From Streptomyces sp. RPT161 (GTDB lineage Bacteria > Actinomycetota > Actinomycetes > Streptomycetales > Streptomycetaceae), in the NCBI RefSeq assembly GCF_027533845.1, contig NZ_JAPZVN010000013.1:1-64000 (forward strand): a stretch of DNA of 64,000 nucleotides, given 5' to 3'. This document shows positions 8,101 to 17,359 of this stretch, piece after piece. A model generated the notes under the pieces. It saw only the letters and a program-made list of their open reading frames with translations. It was not told where the DNA came from and did not search any database. The position numbers and the translations under genes were made by a program. Numbering within the stretch: position 1 is the first letter of the stretch; every line of letters begins with the position of its first letter.

Positions 8101-9623
8101 CACAACTCCCCTGCAGACACGGGCCCGTGGACCGCTCCGGTCCACTCGGCGACAGCGTCGGCGAGCCCGGCGCCCGACTCGGTGGCGTACGCGACGTGCC
8201 CGTCCGGCCGGATCAAGGCGGCGCGTACGGCGCCCCAGGCGGGGTCGCTCCTACCGGACGGCCGTTGCGCGTTCACCACCTCGACCCGCGCGGACCCGAG
8301 GTCGGCGTGGCTCGCACCACTGGTGAAGTCGAGGAGCAGGAACCGGTCCGGGCGCAGGGCACGCAGCAGGGTGCCTGCGGGCAGTGCCAGGTCCGGTGCC
8401 TTCGTGCCCACCAGCGGATGGGCTCCCTCCGGCCCCGGATAGCCGACGGCCAGGCCCGACAGCCAGCCGGACAGCTCCGCGGCCAACTCGCCGCGCCGCT
8501 GGATGAATCCGCAGAACATGTCACGCAACGCCTCGCCGGGACTGCTGAAGTTGTGCATCAGCGCGTCCTGCGCAAGAGTGCTGGCGACCAGCCGTTCCGC
8601 GATCGGGCGGCGCTCGCTGTCGTAGTCCGCCTCTCCCGAGATCAACCGTTCCGGCGCCCAACCGTGGACCTCGGCGGCCAGTTTCCAGGCCAGGTTGGTG
8701 GCGTCCTGGAGGCCCACGTTGAGGCCCTGGCCACCGGCGGGCAGGTGCACATGCGCCGCGTCGCCAGCGAGCAGTACCCGGCCCTTGCGATAACACGCGG
8801 CATGCCTGCTGCTGTTGTTCGCCTTGGACAACCAGGACGGGCTGTGCATCCCGAAGTCGGTGCCGCAGATCGCCTTGAGCGCCCTGCTCAGCTCGTCCAG
8901 TGTGAGCGGCTCGGCCTGCCTGCGCCGCACCTGGTCGGCGGTCAGCCCGGTGTCTGCCACGTCGACCCCGAAGACCCGCGTCGTGGTCTCGGTGAGGGGC
9001 ACGACGCTGGCGTGACCGGCTTCGTGGTTCCAGAAGTGCTGGGCGGCGGGCACGGGTTCGGTCAGCTGCACATCGGCCACGAAACCGACCATGGTCGGGA
9101 CAGTGCCCTCGAAGTCGATGCCAGCGGCCTTACGCACCATGCTGTGTGCGCCGTCCGCGCCGACGAGGTACCGCGCCGTGCGACGCGTCCGGCCGGCACG
9201 TATTCGCACCTCGTCCGCGGACTGCTCGACGTCGGTGACTTCAGCGCCGTAGTGCACGGGCACGGCGCGGGTGCGCAGGTACTCGGCGAGTGCCCGCTCG
9301 GTCCGCCACTGGGGGACCATCAGCACGAACGGAAACGGCGTGTCCAGCTCGTGATAGTCGAGCGTGGCCCGCAGGGCGGCGAAGTGTGCCTGCCGGACCC
9401 GCCTTCCCTGCGCCATGAGGACGTCGCTGATCCGCCTGCCTTCACCGGCGTCCAGCATGGTGAGCACTTCCAGGGTGCGCGGGTGCATGGTGGCCCCCCG
9501 GGACTGCCCACTGGGTTGCGCGTTGCGCTCGTACACCTCGACGCGGACCCCGGCCGCGTCCAACAGCGCGGCGGTCATCAACCCCACGGGTCCGCCGCCG
9601 ACCACGATGACGTCAGCTGCCAT
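8100..9623 (-). CDS. FAD-dependent aromatic monooxygenase (PheA/TfdB family)
   Basis: 507 residues from the ATG at 9623, preceded by GGAGGGCGGAG. The FAD motifs are in order: VVGGGPVGLMTA near the N-terminus, LVGADGAHSMVR mid-protein, and GRVLLAGDAAHVHLPAGGQGLNVGLQDATNLAWKLA. A C-terminal thioredoxin-like domain (LLRALRPDRFLLLDF) is typical of the polyketide and phenol hydroxylase branch. Rifampicin monooxygenases and tetracycline-modifying enzymes belong to the same superfamily, so drug hydroxylation is possible. Unlike helR, it has no rifamycin-associated element. It is the first gene of a coupled operon with the MFS transporter. Confidence 0.92.
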   Translation of the reverse strand: MAADVIVVGGGPVGLMTAALLDAAGVRVEVYERNAQPSGQSRGATMHPRTLEVLTMLDAGEGRRISDVLMAQGRRVRQAHFAALRATLDYHELDTPFPFVLMVPQWRTERALAEYLRTRAVPVHYGAEVTDVEQSADEVRIRAGRTRRTARYLVGADGAHSMVRKAAGIDFEGTVPTMVGFVADVQLTEPVPAAQHFWNHEAGHASVVPLTETTTRVFGVDVADTGLTADQVRRRQAEPLTLDELSRALKAICGTDFGMHSPSWLSKANNSSRHAACYRKGRVLLAGDAAHVHLPAGGQGLNVGLQDATNLAWKLAAEVHGWAPERLISGEADYDSERRPIAERLVASTLAQDALMHNFSSPGEALRDMFCGFIQRRGELAAELSGWLSGLAVGYPGPEGAHPLVGTKAPDLALPAGTLLRALRPDRFLLLDFTSGASHADLGSARVEVVNAQRPSGRSDPAWGAVRAALIRPDGHVAYATESGAGLADAVAEWTGAVHGPVSAGEL

Positions 9624-9639
9624 CTCCGCCCTCCCATCA

Positions 9640-9671
9640 AAAAATATCTGTGAACATGAAGATAATTAACG
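9640..9671. promoter_or_regulatory. AT-rich promoter/operator of the monooxygenase operon
   Basis: An AT-rich island ends 17 bases upstream of the monooxygenase start. It contains the dyad TATCT-N10-AGATA (9645-9664) and, on the minus strand, CTTCATGTTCA (9651-9661), matching the dyad at 6917-6943. It is the probable MarR site. Confidence 0.5.
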
Positions 9672-9920
9672 TTGAGCCATTGGGTCAAGGGGTTGCGACG
9701 CGGGGGAGTTGGGTCGCCTATCTGATGGGGACTCCTCCGCTTCCCCCCGAGGGCTGGGTGAAGAGCTCGGCCGGGGCCGCGCGGCACGGAGGATGTCATC
9801 GACGGTGGAACCGCCGGAAGTTGGGCGTCGGCGGTTGTCTCCGGCGGCGATGTCGGTAAGAGGCTCTGGGCGTTCAGGCGCGGACCAGGCTTGTCAGTGC
9901 CCGGCAGCATACTGACGCCC

Positions 9921-10982
9921 ATGCAGATAACGGAGCACGGACTCAAACGGGCCTGGCACCATCTAGCCGCGGGCTCTGACCTGCTCGACGACGCCATGCT
10001 TGCGCCCATCGGTACATCACCGGACCAGTACAGGCAACGCGCAGGCGACGCCGGTGGCCTCTTCCTCGTACTGGACGAAGACGGCACTGCGCGTGGCTAC
10101 CACAGCCCCTACCAGGAGATCCTCGCCACCCAGGATCTCGACCAGGTGCTGTACTTCGCTGCCGAGGAAGCGGTCCGTAATCTCGCCAAGCACATCGTGG
10201 TCCACTCGCCGGGCCACGGCCCGGCCCCCGACCTCGTCTCCCGGCAGGCCGAGATGCTGGAGCAGATCAACCCCGCATGGGGAAGCAGATTCCGTGGCGG
10301 AGGCATGGACCGTACGCAAGTAGCACAGCCCTGCGGACGCGACCCGTTGGAACGGCTTGCCTGGATCGCTGGCGCATGGCGCGACCAGGCCCCCTACTCC
10401 AACCTCGCCTTCTTCCGCGGCGAGGGCGTCAGCGCCGAACAGATCGCCCTGCTCCACGGAGCCGACCCCGAACAGACCGCCACCGGGACACGTCTGTCGG
10501 ACCTGTGCAGCACGCGCGGCGCCAGCCGCGGCGAAATCGCCTGGGAGACATTCTGCTTCGGGAAGGCAGGCGAGTGGGCGTTCCTGATGTACCACGAGAC
10601 ACCACCCGGCACCCGGGTCGACAGCACGGCTCTCGCCCGACTCGGAGTCACAGAGACCGTGCAGCTGAGTGCCTGCGCCGCGAAGGCCATCTACACCTTC
10701 GACTACACGCGCGACGGCCGCCGCATCGACGACGACTGGGGTCTACTGGAACTGATCTGGTACAAGCGGGGCTGCGCCCCCTACTACCGGGGCGGCCAGC
10801 TCGACTTCCTCAACCGGGCCATACGCGGCGCAGAACTGGACCATCCCGAACTGACCGACGAGTTCGAGCTGTACTTCCACGCTTTGGAAAACGCACTCGG
10901 CCTTCAACTGCCCCAGCAGGCCATGCAGGAGGGAACGGTCCAGGCCGCACAGTGGGCGTGCGGCAACTCAGGCCGAGTTTAG
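9921..10982 (+). CDS. conserved hypothetical protein, immunity-protein-like N-half
   Basis: 353 residues from the ATG at 9921; TTG 9891 and GTG 9897 are possible earlier starts, none with a strong ribosome site. There is no signal peptide or membrane helix. Residues 1-125 (WHHLAAGSDLLDDAM...YRQRAGDAGGLFLVLDEDG...VLYFAAEEAVRNLAKHI) resemble the polymorphic-toxin immunity type seen in actinobacteria (Imm63-like, from memory). The C-half (EWAFLMYHETPPGTRVDSTALARLGV...FDYTRDGRRI) resembles the DUF6461 type. Two such modules would make it a cytosolic binding or immunity protein. No toxin gene is adjacent. Function unknown. Confidence 0.7.
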   Translation: MQITEHGLKRAWHHLAAGSDLLDDAMLAPIGTSPDQYRQRAGDAGGLFLVLDEDGTARGYHSPYQEILATQDLDQVLYFAAEEAVRNLAKHIVVHSPGHGPAPDLVSRQAEMLEQINPAWGSRFRGGGMDRTQVAQPCGRDPLERLAWIAGAWRDQAPYSNLAFFRGEGVSAEQIALLHGADPEQTATGTRLSDLCSTRGASRGEIAWETFCFGKAGEWAFLMYHETPPGTRVDSTALARLGVTETVQLSACAAKAIYTFDYTRDGRRIDDDWGLLELIWYKRGCAPYYRGGQLDFLNRAIRGAELDHPELTDEFELYFHALENALGLQLPQQAMQEGTVQAAQWACGNSGRV

Positions 10983-11058
10983 AAGCCAAGCGTTGAGCCC
11001 TGTCGTTGCAGGTCATGAGCCCCGATGCGGCGCGTCCGCCGCTCATGGGAGTTGCGCG

Positions 11059-11095
11059 CTGGTGGACGGCCGCCAAATGTGCGACCGCCCACCAG
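11059..11095. terminator. hairpin between convergent genes
   Basis: CTGGTGG (11059-11065) pairs with CCACCAG (11089-11095), and inner CGG/CCG pairs extend the stem. It lies in the 189-base gap between the converging hypothetical gene and helR and could terminate both. Confidence 0.4.
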
Positions 11096-11171
11096 CAAGG
11101 TCAGAACGCATACCCGGGTGCTCCAGCGTGGACGTGGGGCAGGGTCCGACGGTCACGTGCCTTGGCCGGTG

Positions 11172-13319
11172 TCAGGAGCTTGTGAGAATGACGAGTTGCT
11201 GGGTTGCCCGGGTCATCGCGACATAGCGGTCGACCGCTCCTTCGATACCGTTGCCGAACGCTTCTGGATCGACGAGGACGACCAGGTCGAACTCAAGCCC
11301 CTTCGACAGCTCCGGGGTCAACGACCGGACGCGGGGCGTCGCCCGGAACGTGGGATCGCCGATGACGCAGGCGATCCCCTCGGCATGCGCGACGAGCCAG
11401 GTGTCGAGGATCGAGTCCAGATCCGAAACAGATCCGTGTACGACGGGGACGTCGCTGCTGCGGATGGAGGTCGGCACATTGGCGTTCGGGAGCGCGGCTC
11501 GGATGACCAGCTCGGCCTCCGCCATCACCTCTTCCGGCGTCCGGTAGTTGATGCTCAGGGAGGCCACGCTGATCCGGTCGAGCCCGATCCGCTGGAGCCG
11601 TTCCTGCCACGACTCCGTGAACCCGTGCCTGGCCTGGGCGCGGTCCCCGACAATGGTGAAGCTCCGGGACGGGCAGCGGAGCAGCAGCATTTGCCACTCT
11701 GCGTCGGTCAGTTCCTGGGCCTCGTCCACGACGATGTGCGCGAACGGGCCGGCGAGAGGTTCTGAGTTGGTGCCGGGCAGTGCGGTCTCGTCGACCAGGC
11801 TCTCCTGCAGGTCCCGTCCTCGCAGCATCGTCACCGCGCCTTCACCGTCGTCATCGGCCTCAAGCAGGTCGTCGATGACGCTCGCCATGCGCTCGCGTTG
11901 GGCGGCGACAGAGGCGTTGTGCCGACGCTTGCGCAGTGACGCCTCCGGGTCGCCGAGCCGATGCCGGGCTGCGTCCAGGAGCGGCAGGTCCGACACCGTC
12001 CAGGCCTGGGCGTCCTCGCGCTGCAGCTTCCGAACGTCATCGGGGCTGAGCCAGGGAGCGCACATCCGCAGGTAGGCGGGTACCGACCACAGGTCTCCGA
12101 CGAGGTCAGCCGCTTCGAGCAGCGGCCACGCGCGGTTGAGGGTCCTGATCAGCTCTCTGTTGTGCAGCAGCGACCTCCGGAACAGGTCGGGCGGGACGTC
12201 GCCGTCGTGCTTGTCCATCAGGATCGTGAGCAGTTCCTCCCAGATCTGGTCGCGCGCCTCGTTGTGCGGAGTACCTGGTTCTGGTGCTTCGAACGCCACG
12301 GCCCACTCGTCGGCGCTCAGCCAGACGTCGGACCAGTAGGTCGTGACCGTCATCCCCTCGGTGGGCGGCTCTTCGTAGAACCTGACGGCCGTCTCGATCG
12401 CCTTCACCATGTTCGCGGACGACTTCAGCAGGGCCACGTTCGGGTCGGTCTCGATCGCTGCTCCGGCTCCCTCGGCGACGAGGTCCCGCAGAGTGCAGGT
12501 CCGCACGCCCTCCTCTCCGAGGCTGGGGAGGACGTCGGCGACGTAGGCGAGGTAGGGCTGGTGCGGACCGACGAACAGCACGCCACCCCGACGGTGATCG
12601 AGGCGAGGGTCGGAGTAGAGGAGGTAGGCGGAGCGGTGCAGAGCCACGACGGTCTTCCCCGTACCCGGACCGCCGTCGACGACGAGAGCGCCGCGGGATC
12701 CCGCCCGGATGATGGCATCCTGGTCGGCCTGGATGGTGGCCAGCACATCCCGCATCCGGGTTGATCGGTTGCTGCCCAGGCTGGCGATGAAGGCAGACTG
12801 GTCGTCGAGCGCGGCGTGCCCGTCAAGCCCGTCAGCGGTGAACACTTCGTCCCAGTAGTCGCTGATCCGGCCGCGCGTCCAGCGATACCTGCGGCGGCTT
12901 GCCAGACCCATCGGGTTGGCGTGGGTCGCTGCGAAGAACGGCTCGGCCGCGGGGGACCGCCAGTCGAGCAGCAGCCGACGTCCCGCGCTGTCGGTGAGGC
13001 CAAGTCGTCCGATGTACACGGGCTCGGAGTTGTCCGCGCTGACGATGCGTCCGAGGCACAGGTCCAAACCGAAGCGACGCAAGGCGCGCAGGCGGCCGCT
13101 CAGCCGGTGGATCTCCATGTCCCGGTCCATCGCCTGTCGGCCAATGCCGCCGGGTGCCTTGAGTTCGGCATCGAGGCGGTCGGACAGTTCGGCGATCGTC
13201 TGCTCAAGGCTCTCCGCGATGGCCGCGAAGTGCTGCTCGTCGTCGGCGATCAGCGTCGGGTCGGCCTTGGGGGAGAGGTGGTCGGGAAGATCGAACGCGC
13301 TGGTAGTAAGGGAGTTCAT
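11172..13319 (-). CDS. helR: HelR, RNA polymerase-recycling helicase-like ATPase
   Basis: 715 residues from the ATG at 13319 (MNSLTTSAFDLPDHL), with GGAG upstream. It is a UvrD/HelD-like motor: N-terminal coiled coil (about 25-90), Walker A GGPGTGKT at 216-223, Walker B VVDEAQEL, SF1 motifs SINYRTPEE and GLEFDLVVLVD, and the C-terminal VAMTRATQQLVIL. HelR proteins displace rifamycins from RNA polymerase and recycle stalled polymerase. The call is supported by the rifamycin-associated element at 13528-13546. The frame stays open upstream to 13811, but that part is out of frame with the remnant there and is not protein-like. Confidence 0.93.
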   Translation of the reverse strand: MNSLTTSAFDLPDHLSPKADPTLIADDEQHFAAIAESLEQTIAELSDRLDAELKAPGGIGRQAMDRDMEIHRLSGRLRALRRFGLDLCLGRIVSADNSEPVYIGRLGLTDSAGRRLLLDWRSPAAEPFFAATHANPMGLASRRRYRWTRGRISDYWDEVFTADGLDGHAALDDQSAFIASLGSNRSTRMRDVLATIQADQDAIIRAGSRGALVVDGGPGTGKTVVALHRSAYLLYSDPRLDHRRGGVLFVGPHQPYLAYVADVLPSLGEEGVRTCTLRDLVAEGAGAAIETDPNVALLKSSANMVKAIETAVRFYEEPPTEGMTVTTYWSDVWLSADEWAVAFEAPEPGTPHNEARDQIWEELLTILMDKHDGDVPPDLFRRSLLHNRELIRTLNRAWPLLEAADLVGDLWSVPAYLRMCAPWLSPDDVRKLQREDAQAWTVSDLPLLDAARHRLGDPEASLRKRRHNASVAAQRERMASVIDDLLEADDDGEGAVTMLRGRDLQESLVDETALPGTNSEPLAGPFAHIVVDEAQELTDAEWQMLLLRCPSRSFTIVGDRAQARHGFTESWQERLQRIGLDRISVASLSINYRTPEEVMAEAELVIRAALPNANVPTSIRSSDVPVVHGSVSDLDSILDTWLVAHAEGIACVIGDPTFRATPRVRSLTPELSKGLEFDLVVLVDPEAFGNGIEGAVDRYVAMTRATQQLVILTSS

Positions 13320-13323
13320 GCCA

Positions 13324-13467
13324 TCAGCTCCGATCTGAGGTCGCTCCCGCGAAGTCCGGCGACGCACACACCCGCACCTCGGCGGCGAGTGCCCGCAACC
13401 GCAGTGCGGGTTCCACCACCGGCTCGACGTCACGGCACGACCCATAAACCGACAACAACACACGCAA
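13324..13467 (-). pseudogene. N-terminal remnant of a GT1 (MGT-type) glycosyltransferase
   Basis: From a TTG at 13467, with AGGGGA about 8 bases upstream, the minus strand encodes 47 residues starting MRVLLSVYGSCRDVEP and continuing RLRALAAEVRVCASPDFA. It stops at TGA 13326-13324, just before the helR start. The sequence matches the beginning of macrolide-type UDP-glycosyltransferases (consensus MRVLLSxYGSRGDVEP, CAPPDFA). The usual ~400-residue protein is cut after the first Rossmann strand-helix-strand. Rifamycin-inactivating glycosyltransferases are of this family and are known to be driven by the same promoter element, so a lost rgt-type gene is a reasonable inference. The remnant may now act as a translated leader coupled to helR. 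Confidence 0.75.
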
Positions 13468-13510
13468 TTCGCGAATCCCCTATTTCTGTAGGTTCTGGCC
13501 TGAGTCAGCG

Positions 13511-13546
13511 ATTCTGCGGCATGACCCGGGCCTTGCCGCAAGCCCC
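13511..13546 (-). promoter_or_regulatory. rifamycin-associated element (RAE) and helR promoter
   Basis: On the minus strand GGGGCTTGCGGCAAGGCCC (13546-13528) is a 19-base imperfect palindrome identical, as far as I recall, to the RAE found upstream of rifamycin-resistance genes in actinomycetes. TTGCGG within it could be the -35, and CAGAAT (minus, 13516-13511) a -10 after a 19-base spacer. The transcript would begin near 13500 and carry the glycosyltransferase remnant before helR. Confidence 0.85.
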
Positions 13547-13565
13547 CCAGTGCGCTATACGTTGA

Positions 13566-14189
13566 GAGTGGCAAGGAGTGGGTACTCCGCGTTGCCTCTG
13601 TCGCCCGCTGTGGATGTACAAGCCCTTCGCGAGGCGACGACGCGCCACTTACGGCGGTTCCGTCGGCCCAGATGGATCTCCCAACGGTCCCAACGGCTGA
13701 AACTCTTCGGCGCCATCTCCCTCGGGCACACGGCGTGACACCCAGTTCAGGTGCGGCGCGGCTGGCAAAGCCGCTGCGCTGCGGGCCACACGTACTGGCG
13801 GTCCCTGGCACGCCCGACCCGCGGCCACCTGGGAACGTTGCCGCCGGCCCTGGGGCTGTGCCGGGCCGACCTGGACCAGCACGTCGCGCCTTTTGGTAGC
13901 TTCCGCCCTCCCCGACCAGGGTGTACGGCCTCGGCGTGTGTCTTCGCCCACCCCTCGGCGCACCGCGGGACGGGGAGTAGGTCCCGCCGCGCCTGATGGG
14001 ATGACTACTGGCCAGAGGTGGCCCGGCGAGGCCTGGGTCCCCCGCGACGTCTGGTGAGCGGGGCCTCCTGGCCGCAGGCTGGTGGAAGCCTCGCTTGGCC
14101 GCGTATCAATGCACGGGTGGGGCAACGTCGCGAGGTGCTGCGGTTGTCCCCGCAGTACATGAGGCGGTACATGAGGTGGAGGTGGGCGG
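13566..14189. other. 624-base intergenic region, no gene recognised
   Basis: It lies upstream of both helR (minus) and the LysR gene (plus). The open frames in it are Arg/Pro/Ala-rich and show no motif I recognise. It should hold the LysR promoter. Confidence 0.5.
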
Positions 14190-15149
14190 ATGGACCTGGA
14201 ACTAAGACACTTGCGAGCCCTGTGCGCGATCGCTGACGCGGGCAGCCTGGGACGGGCCGCGCGGATTCTGGGGTACTCGCAGCAGGCCATCAGCGCCCAA
14301 CTCGGCCGGATCGAGCGCTACTTCGGGGAGCCGCTGTTCGAGCGCAACGCCTCGGGAGTGCAGCCGACCCGGTGTGGTGTTGAGGTTCTGGCCCAGGCGC
14401 GCGATGTCCTGGACCGTGCTGATGCCATCCGGCGCCGAACGGCGGATCACGCTGGGGGAGCCCGTCAGGTCCTGCGCCTGGCAGCGACCAACTCGCCGGT
14501 GCTTTCCGGGATGGTGGTACGCATCCGTAGTCGCCTGCCGGATCTGGCACTGTCCATCAGCAGCGTCTACGCCTCCTCGGAGATGGTGGAACTGCTGGAG
14601 AAGGGCGAGTTGGACGCCGCGATCGGCGTGGACTATCCCGGCCGGGAGCTACAGCATTCCGACGCCCTGGCGCATCGCGGGATCGTGATCGAGCCGTCGT
14701 TCGTCGCCGTACCCGCCCGCCATCGGGTGAGGCACCGTATGGAGGTCGCGCTGGCCGAACTCGCCGACGACGCGTGGTTCCTGACCCCCGACGACGGGGC
14801 CGGCTGGCCTGGTGTCTTCTACGAGGCCTGCCACGCGGCGGGATTCAGCCCGGCGGCGATCCACCAGTTCTACGGCGACCAGGCCCAGTTCCAGAACATG
14901 ATCGCCAACGGTCTCGGCGTCTCCATCGTGCAGGCAACCATCCGGCCCATCTCGGGAGTTCTCGTCAAACCACTGACCAGCACGCCGCTGTGGTGCCGCT
15001 ACCTCCTGGCCTGGCGACGCGAATGTCTGGCCGACGAGGTCGTGGAGACGCTCTTTCGCTCCGCCGCCGAGTCCTACCGCGATCTCATCGCCCAGTCGAC
15101 GCACTTCCAGGCGTGGATGTCCCGGACCTACGGGGCGGTTGGCTCGTAG
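14190..15149 (+). CDS. LysR family transcriptional regulator
   Basis: 319 residues from the ATG at 14190 (MDLELRHLRALCAIADAGSLGRAARILGYSQQAISAQLGRIE), with GGTGGAGGTGG upstream. The winged HTH fills residues 1-65, and the effector domain (LRLAATNSPVLSGMVVRIRSRLPDLALSI) follows. It is followed at 172 bases by the co-directional collagenase gene, and LysR proteins often act on a neighbour. No divergent target gene is present. Confidence 0.92.
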   Translation: MDLELRHLRALCAIADAGSLGRAARILGYSQQAISAQLGRIERYFGEPLFERNASGVQPTRCGVEVLAQARDVLDRADAIRRRTADHAGGARQVLRLAATNSPVLSGMVVRIRSRLPDLALSISSVYASSEMVELLEKGELDAAIGVDYPGRELQHSDALAHRGIVIEPSFVAVPARHRVRHRMEVALAELADDAWFLTPDDGAGWPGVFYEACHAAGFSPAAIHQFYGDQAQFQNMIANGLGVSIVQATIRPISGVLVKPLTSTPLWCRYLLAWRRECLADEVVETLFRSAAESYRDLIAQSTHFQAWMSRTYGAVGS

Positions 15150-15321
15150 GGGAAACGGTTCCGCACACTCGGTCGTGGGGCACGCGAGGGCGCCCCGGAT
15201 GTTGTGGGGTGTCCGTCGCATGTGCTGTCCCTCAGCCCATGGATAGCGACCGCAGGCGGGTGCAAGAGTCTGTCAGGTACCTGATCAACGTCAGGGTGCT
15301 TGAATTCACGAGGGAGTAGCG

Positions 15322-17268
15322 ATGCGATCCCCCCTGCCCAGATCCCTGTCCGTCGGCTTGGCGGCGTTCGCCACGGTCGTCGCCATGGTTGCCACTCCGG
15401 CTCTGGCGGTGCCTGGTCCAACAGCCGGTGCCAAGGCCGCCGTCGGCTCCGGGAACCCGGTGCGAGCGTTGCCGCCGACCGGCGCGACCACCGCCGCCTC
15501 AGACCGCGACGATGTGCAGCGCATGCCGCTCGCCGCCGCCCAACTCCGCCCACACAGCGCGATCACACAAGCCGTGACACCCGCCGCCTCGGCGTCCTGC
15601 GTTCCGGCTGACTTCGGCAGCCGGAGCGGATCGGCGCTCGTGGCGTTCGTCAGGGCATCGGCCGTCGACTGTGTCAACACCCTGTTCAGCGTGACCGGCA
15701 AGGACGCGCACAACGCGTTCCGCGAAGCCCAGATGGTCACCGTGGCCAAGGCCCTCCGAAGTGCCTCGGCGAAGTATCCCGGCAATGACTCGACCAGCGT
15801 GCAGCAACTCGTCCTCTTCCTGCGTGCCGGCTACTACGTCCAGTACAACGACTCCCGCGACGTGGGCAGTTACGGCCGCACCCTGGCAACCGCCGTCGAG
15901 GGCGCCTTGGACTCGTTCGTCGCCAGCCGACACTTCAAGGACGTCAGCGACGCGAACGGCGCGATAGCCGGCGAGGCCATCATCCTCACGGACAGCGCCA
16001 ACGAGCAGGCCCGGTACCTCAGCACCTACAAGCGTGTCCTGAACGGCTACAACAGCTCGTACAACAAGTTCTCCTTCATGGTGAACGCCGTCAACGACGT
16101 CTACACGCCGCTGTTCCGAGGACATCAGAACCCCGCCTTCGTCAAGGCGGTGACGCGCGACCCGAGCATCATCGACACCCTCAACACCTTCGCGCGCAAA
16201 CACCTCAGCCTGCTGGGCACCGGCAACTCCGTGCTGACCTCCAACGCGGGCGCCGAGATGGGCCGCTTCCTGCAACACCCCGCACTGCAGGCCAAGGTAC
16301 GGCCGCTGATGAGAGGGCTGCTCAAGGCCTCGAAGATCACCGGCCGTACCGCAACGCTGTGGGTCGCCGTGGCCCAGATGGCCGACTCCTACGACAAAGC
16401 CCACTGCGCCTACTACAGCACCTGCAACCTGACCGCCAAGCTCACCGCGGCCGCCCTGCCCATCACGCACGCCTGCGACGCCACGCGCACCATCCGGGCG
16501 CAGGCACTGACCCCCGCCGAACTCGCCGCCACCTGCGCCAGTCTGCAGAAGCAGGACGGGTACTTCCACAGTCTCGTCAAGGACAACGGACCGATCCCCA
16601 ACCAGCACGAGGACTCCATCCAGGTCGTCGTCTTCGCCAGTCGCACCGACTACCAGACCTACGCCGGGGCGATATTCGGCGTCGACACCAACAACGGCGG
16701 CATCACCCTGACCGGCGACCCGACCAATCCCGCCAACCAGGCCCGCTCCCTCACCTACCAGAAGGGCAGCGACGACGGGTTCGTGGCGCGGATCTGGAAC
16801 CTGAACCACGAGTACACCCACTACCTCGACGGTCGCTATGACATGAAGGGCGACTTCAGCCAGGAGATCACCGTTCCGGACGTCTGGTGGATCGAGGGCC
16901 TGGCCGAGTACGTCTCCTACCGCTACCGGGGGGTCACCGACACCGAGGCGGTCGCCGAAGCCGCCAAGCACACCTACGCGTTGAGCACGCTGTGGCAGAA
17001 CACCTATGACAACAGCGACGTGACCCGTACCTACCCGTGGGGGTACCTGGCGGTGCGGTACATGGTCGAGAAACATCCGGCGGACATTGAGAACATGCTC
17101 GCCAAGTTCCGGGTCGGTGACTACGCCGGCGGCTACGCCGTCTACGACTCCGGGATCGGCAGCCGCTACGACGCCGACTTCAACACCTGGCTGGACGCGT
17201 GCGCGGCTGGTGCCTGCGTCGTACACGGAGGCCAGAGCGTGGCCTTCGGCGCGGCGGGCCGAGCCTGA
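15322..17268 (+). CDS. secreted M9-type microbial collagenase, active site intact
   Basis: 648 residues with a Sec signal (about 1-29, ending ATPALA) and a GAGGGAG ribosome site. The zinc motif HEYTH is at 496-500 (His496, Glu497, His500), and the third ligand in WWIEGLAEY is Glu525 with Glu529 behind it, matching the gluzincin site of clostridial collagenases. The activator-like region (about 90-330) precedes the peptidase domain. There is no C-terminal collagen-binding or PPC domain, unlike the paralogue at 56581. It is expected to cleave collagen or similar Pro-rich proteins outside the cell. A strong hairpin follows at 17360. Confidence 0.9.
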   Translation: MRSPLPRSLSVGLAAFATVVAMVATPALAVPGPTAGAKAAVGSGNPVRALPPTGATTAASDRDDVQRMPLAAAQLRPHSAITQAVTPAASASCVPADFGSRSGSALVAFVRASAVDCVNTLFSVTGKDAHNAFREAQMVTVAKALRSASAKYPGNDSTSVQQLVLFLRAGYYVQYNDSRDVGSYGRTLATAVEGALDSFVASRHFKDVSDANGAIAGEAIILTDSANEQARYLSTYKRVLNGYNSSYNKFSFMVNAVNDVYTPLFRGHQNPAFVKAVTRDPSIIDTLNTFARKHLSLLGTGNSVLTSNAGAEMGRFLQHPALQAKVRPLMRGLLKASKITGRTATLWVAVAQMADSYDKAHCAYYSTCNLTAKLTAAALPITHACDATRTIRAQALTPAELAATCASLQKQDGYFHSLVKDNGPIPNQHEDSIQVVVFASRTDYQTYAGAIFGVDTNNGGITLTGDPTNPANQARSLTYQKGSDDGFVARIWNLNHEYTHYLDGRYDMKGDFSQEITVPDVWWIEGLAEYVSYRYRGVTDTEAVAEAAKHTYALSTLWQNTYDNSDVTRTYPWGYLAVRYMVEKHPADIENMLAKFRVGDYAGGYAVYDSGIGSRYDADFNTWLDACAAGACVVHGGQSVAFGAAGRA

Positions 17269-17359
17269 CGGTGACTGCGACCGATCCGTCAGCCGAACCC
17301 GGCAGTGCCATCTTGATCTCCCGGCCCTGGCCCTCCCGGTACTGAGCTCCGCGATCTTG

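Noticed and set aside
8100..9623. Calling the FAD monooxygenase a rifampicin monooxygenase
   Set aside because: It is in the same superfamily, but its length and C-terminal domain fit aromatic polyketide/phenol hydroxylases and no RAE lies upstream.
8088..9653. 521-codon plus-strand frame
   Set aside because: Antisense to the FAD monooxygenase, which has all three FAD motifs; the plus frame has no recognisable domain.
13320..13811. 164-codon N-terminal extension of HelR
   Set aside because: It crosses the RAE and lies in a different frame from the glycosyltransferase remnant; HelR proteins begin near the ATG at 13319.
13649..14290. 213-codon minus-strand frame
   Set aside because: Pro/Arg/His-rich with no motif and partly antisense to the LysR gene.
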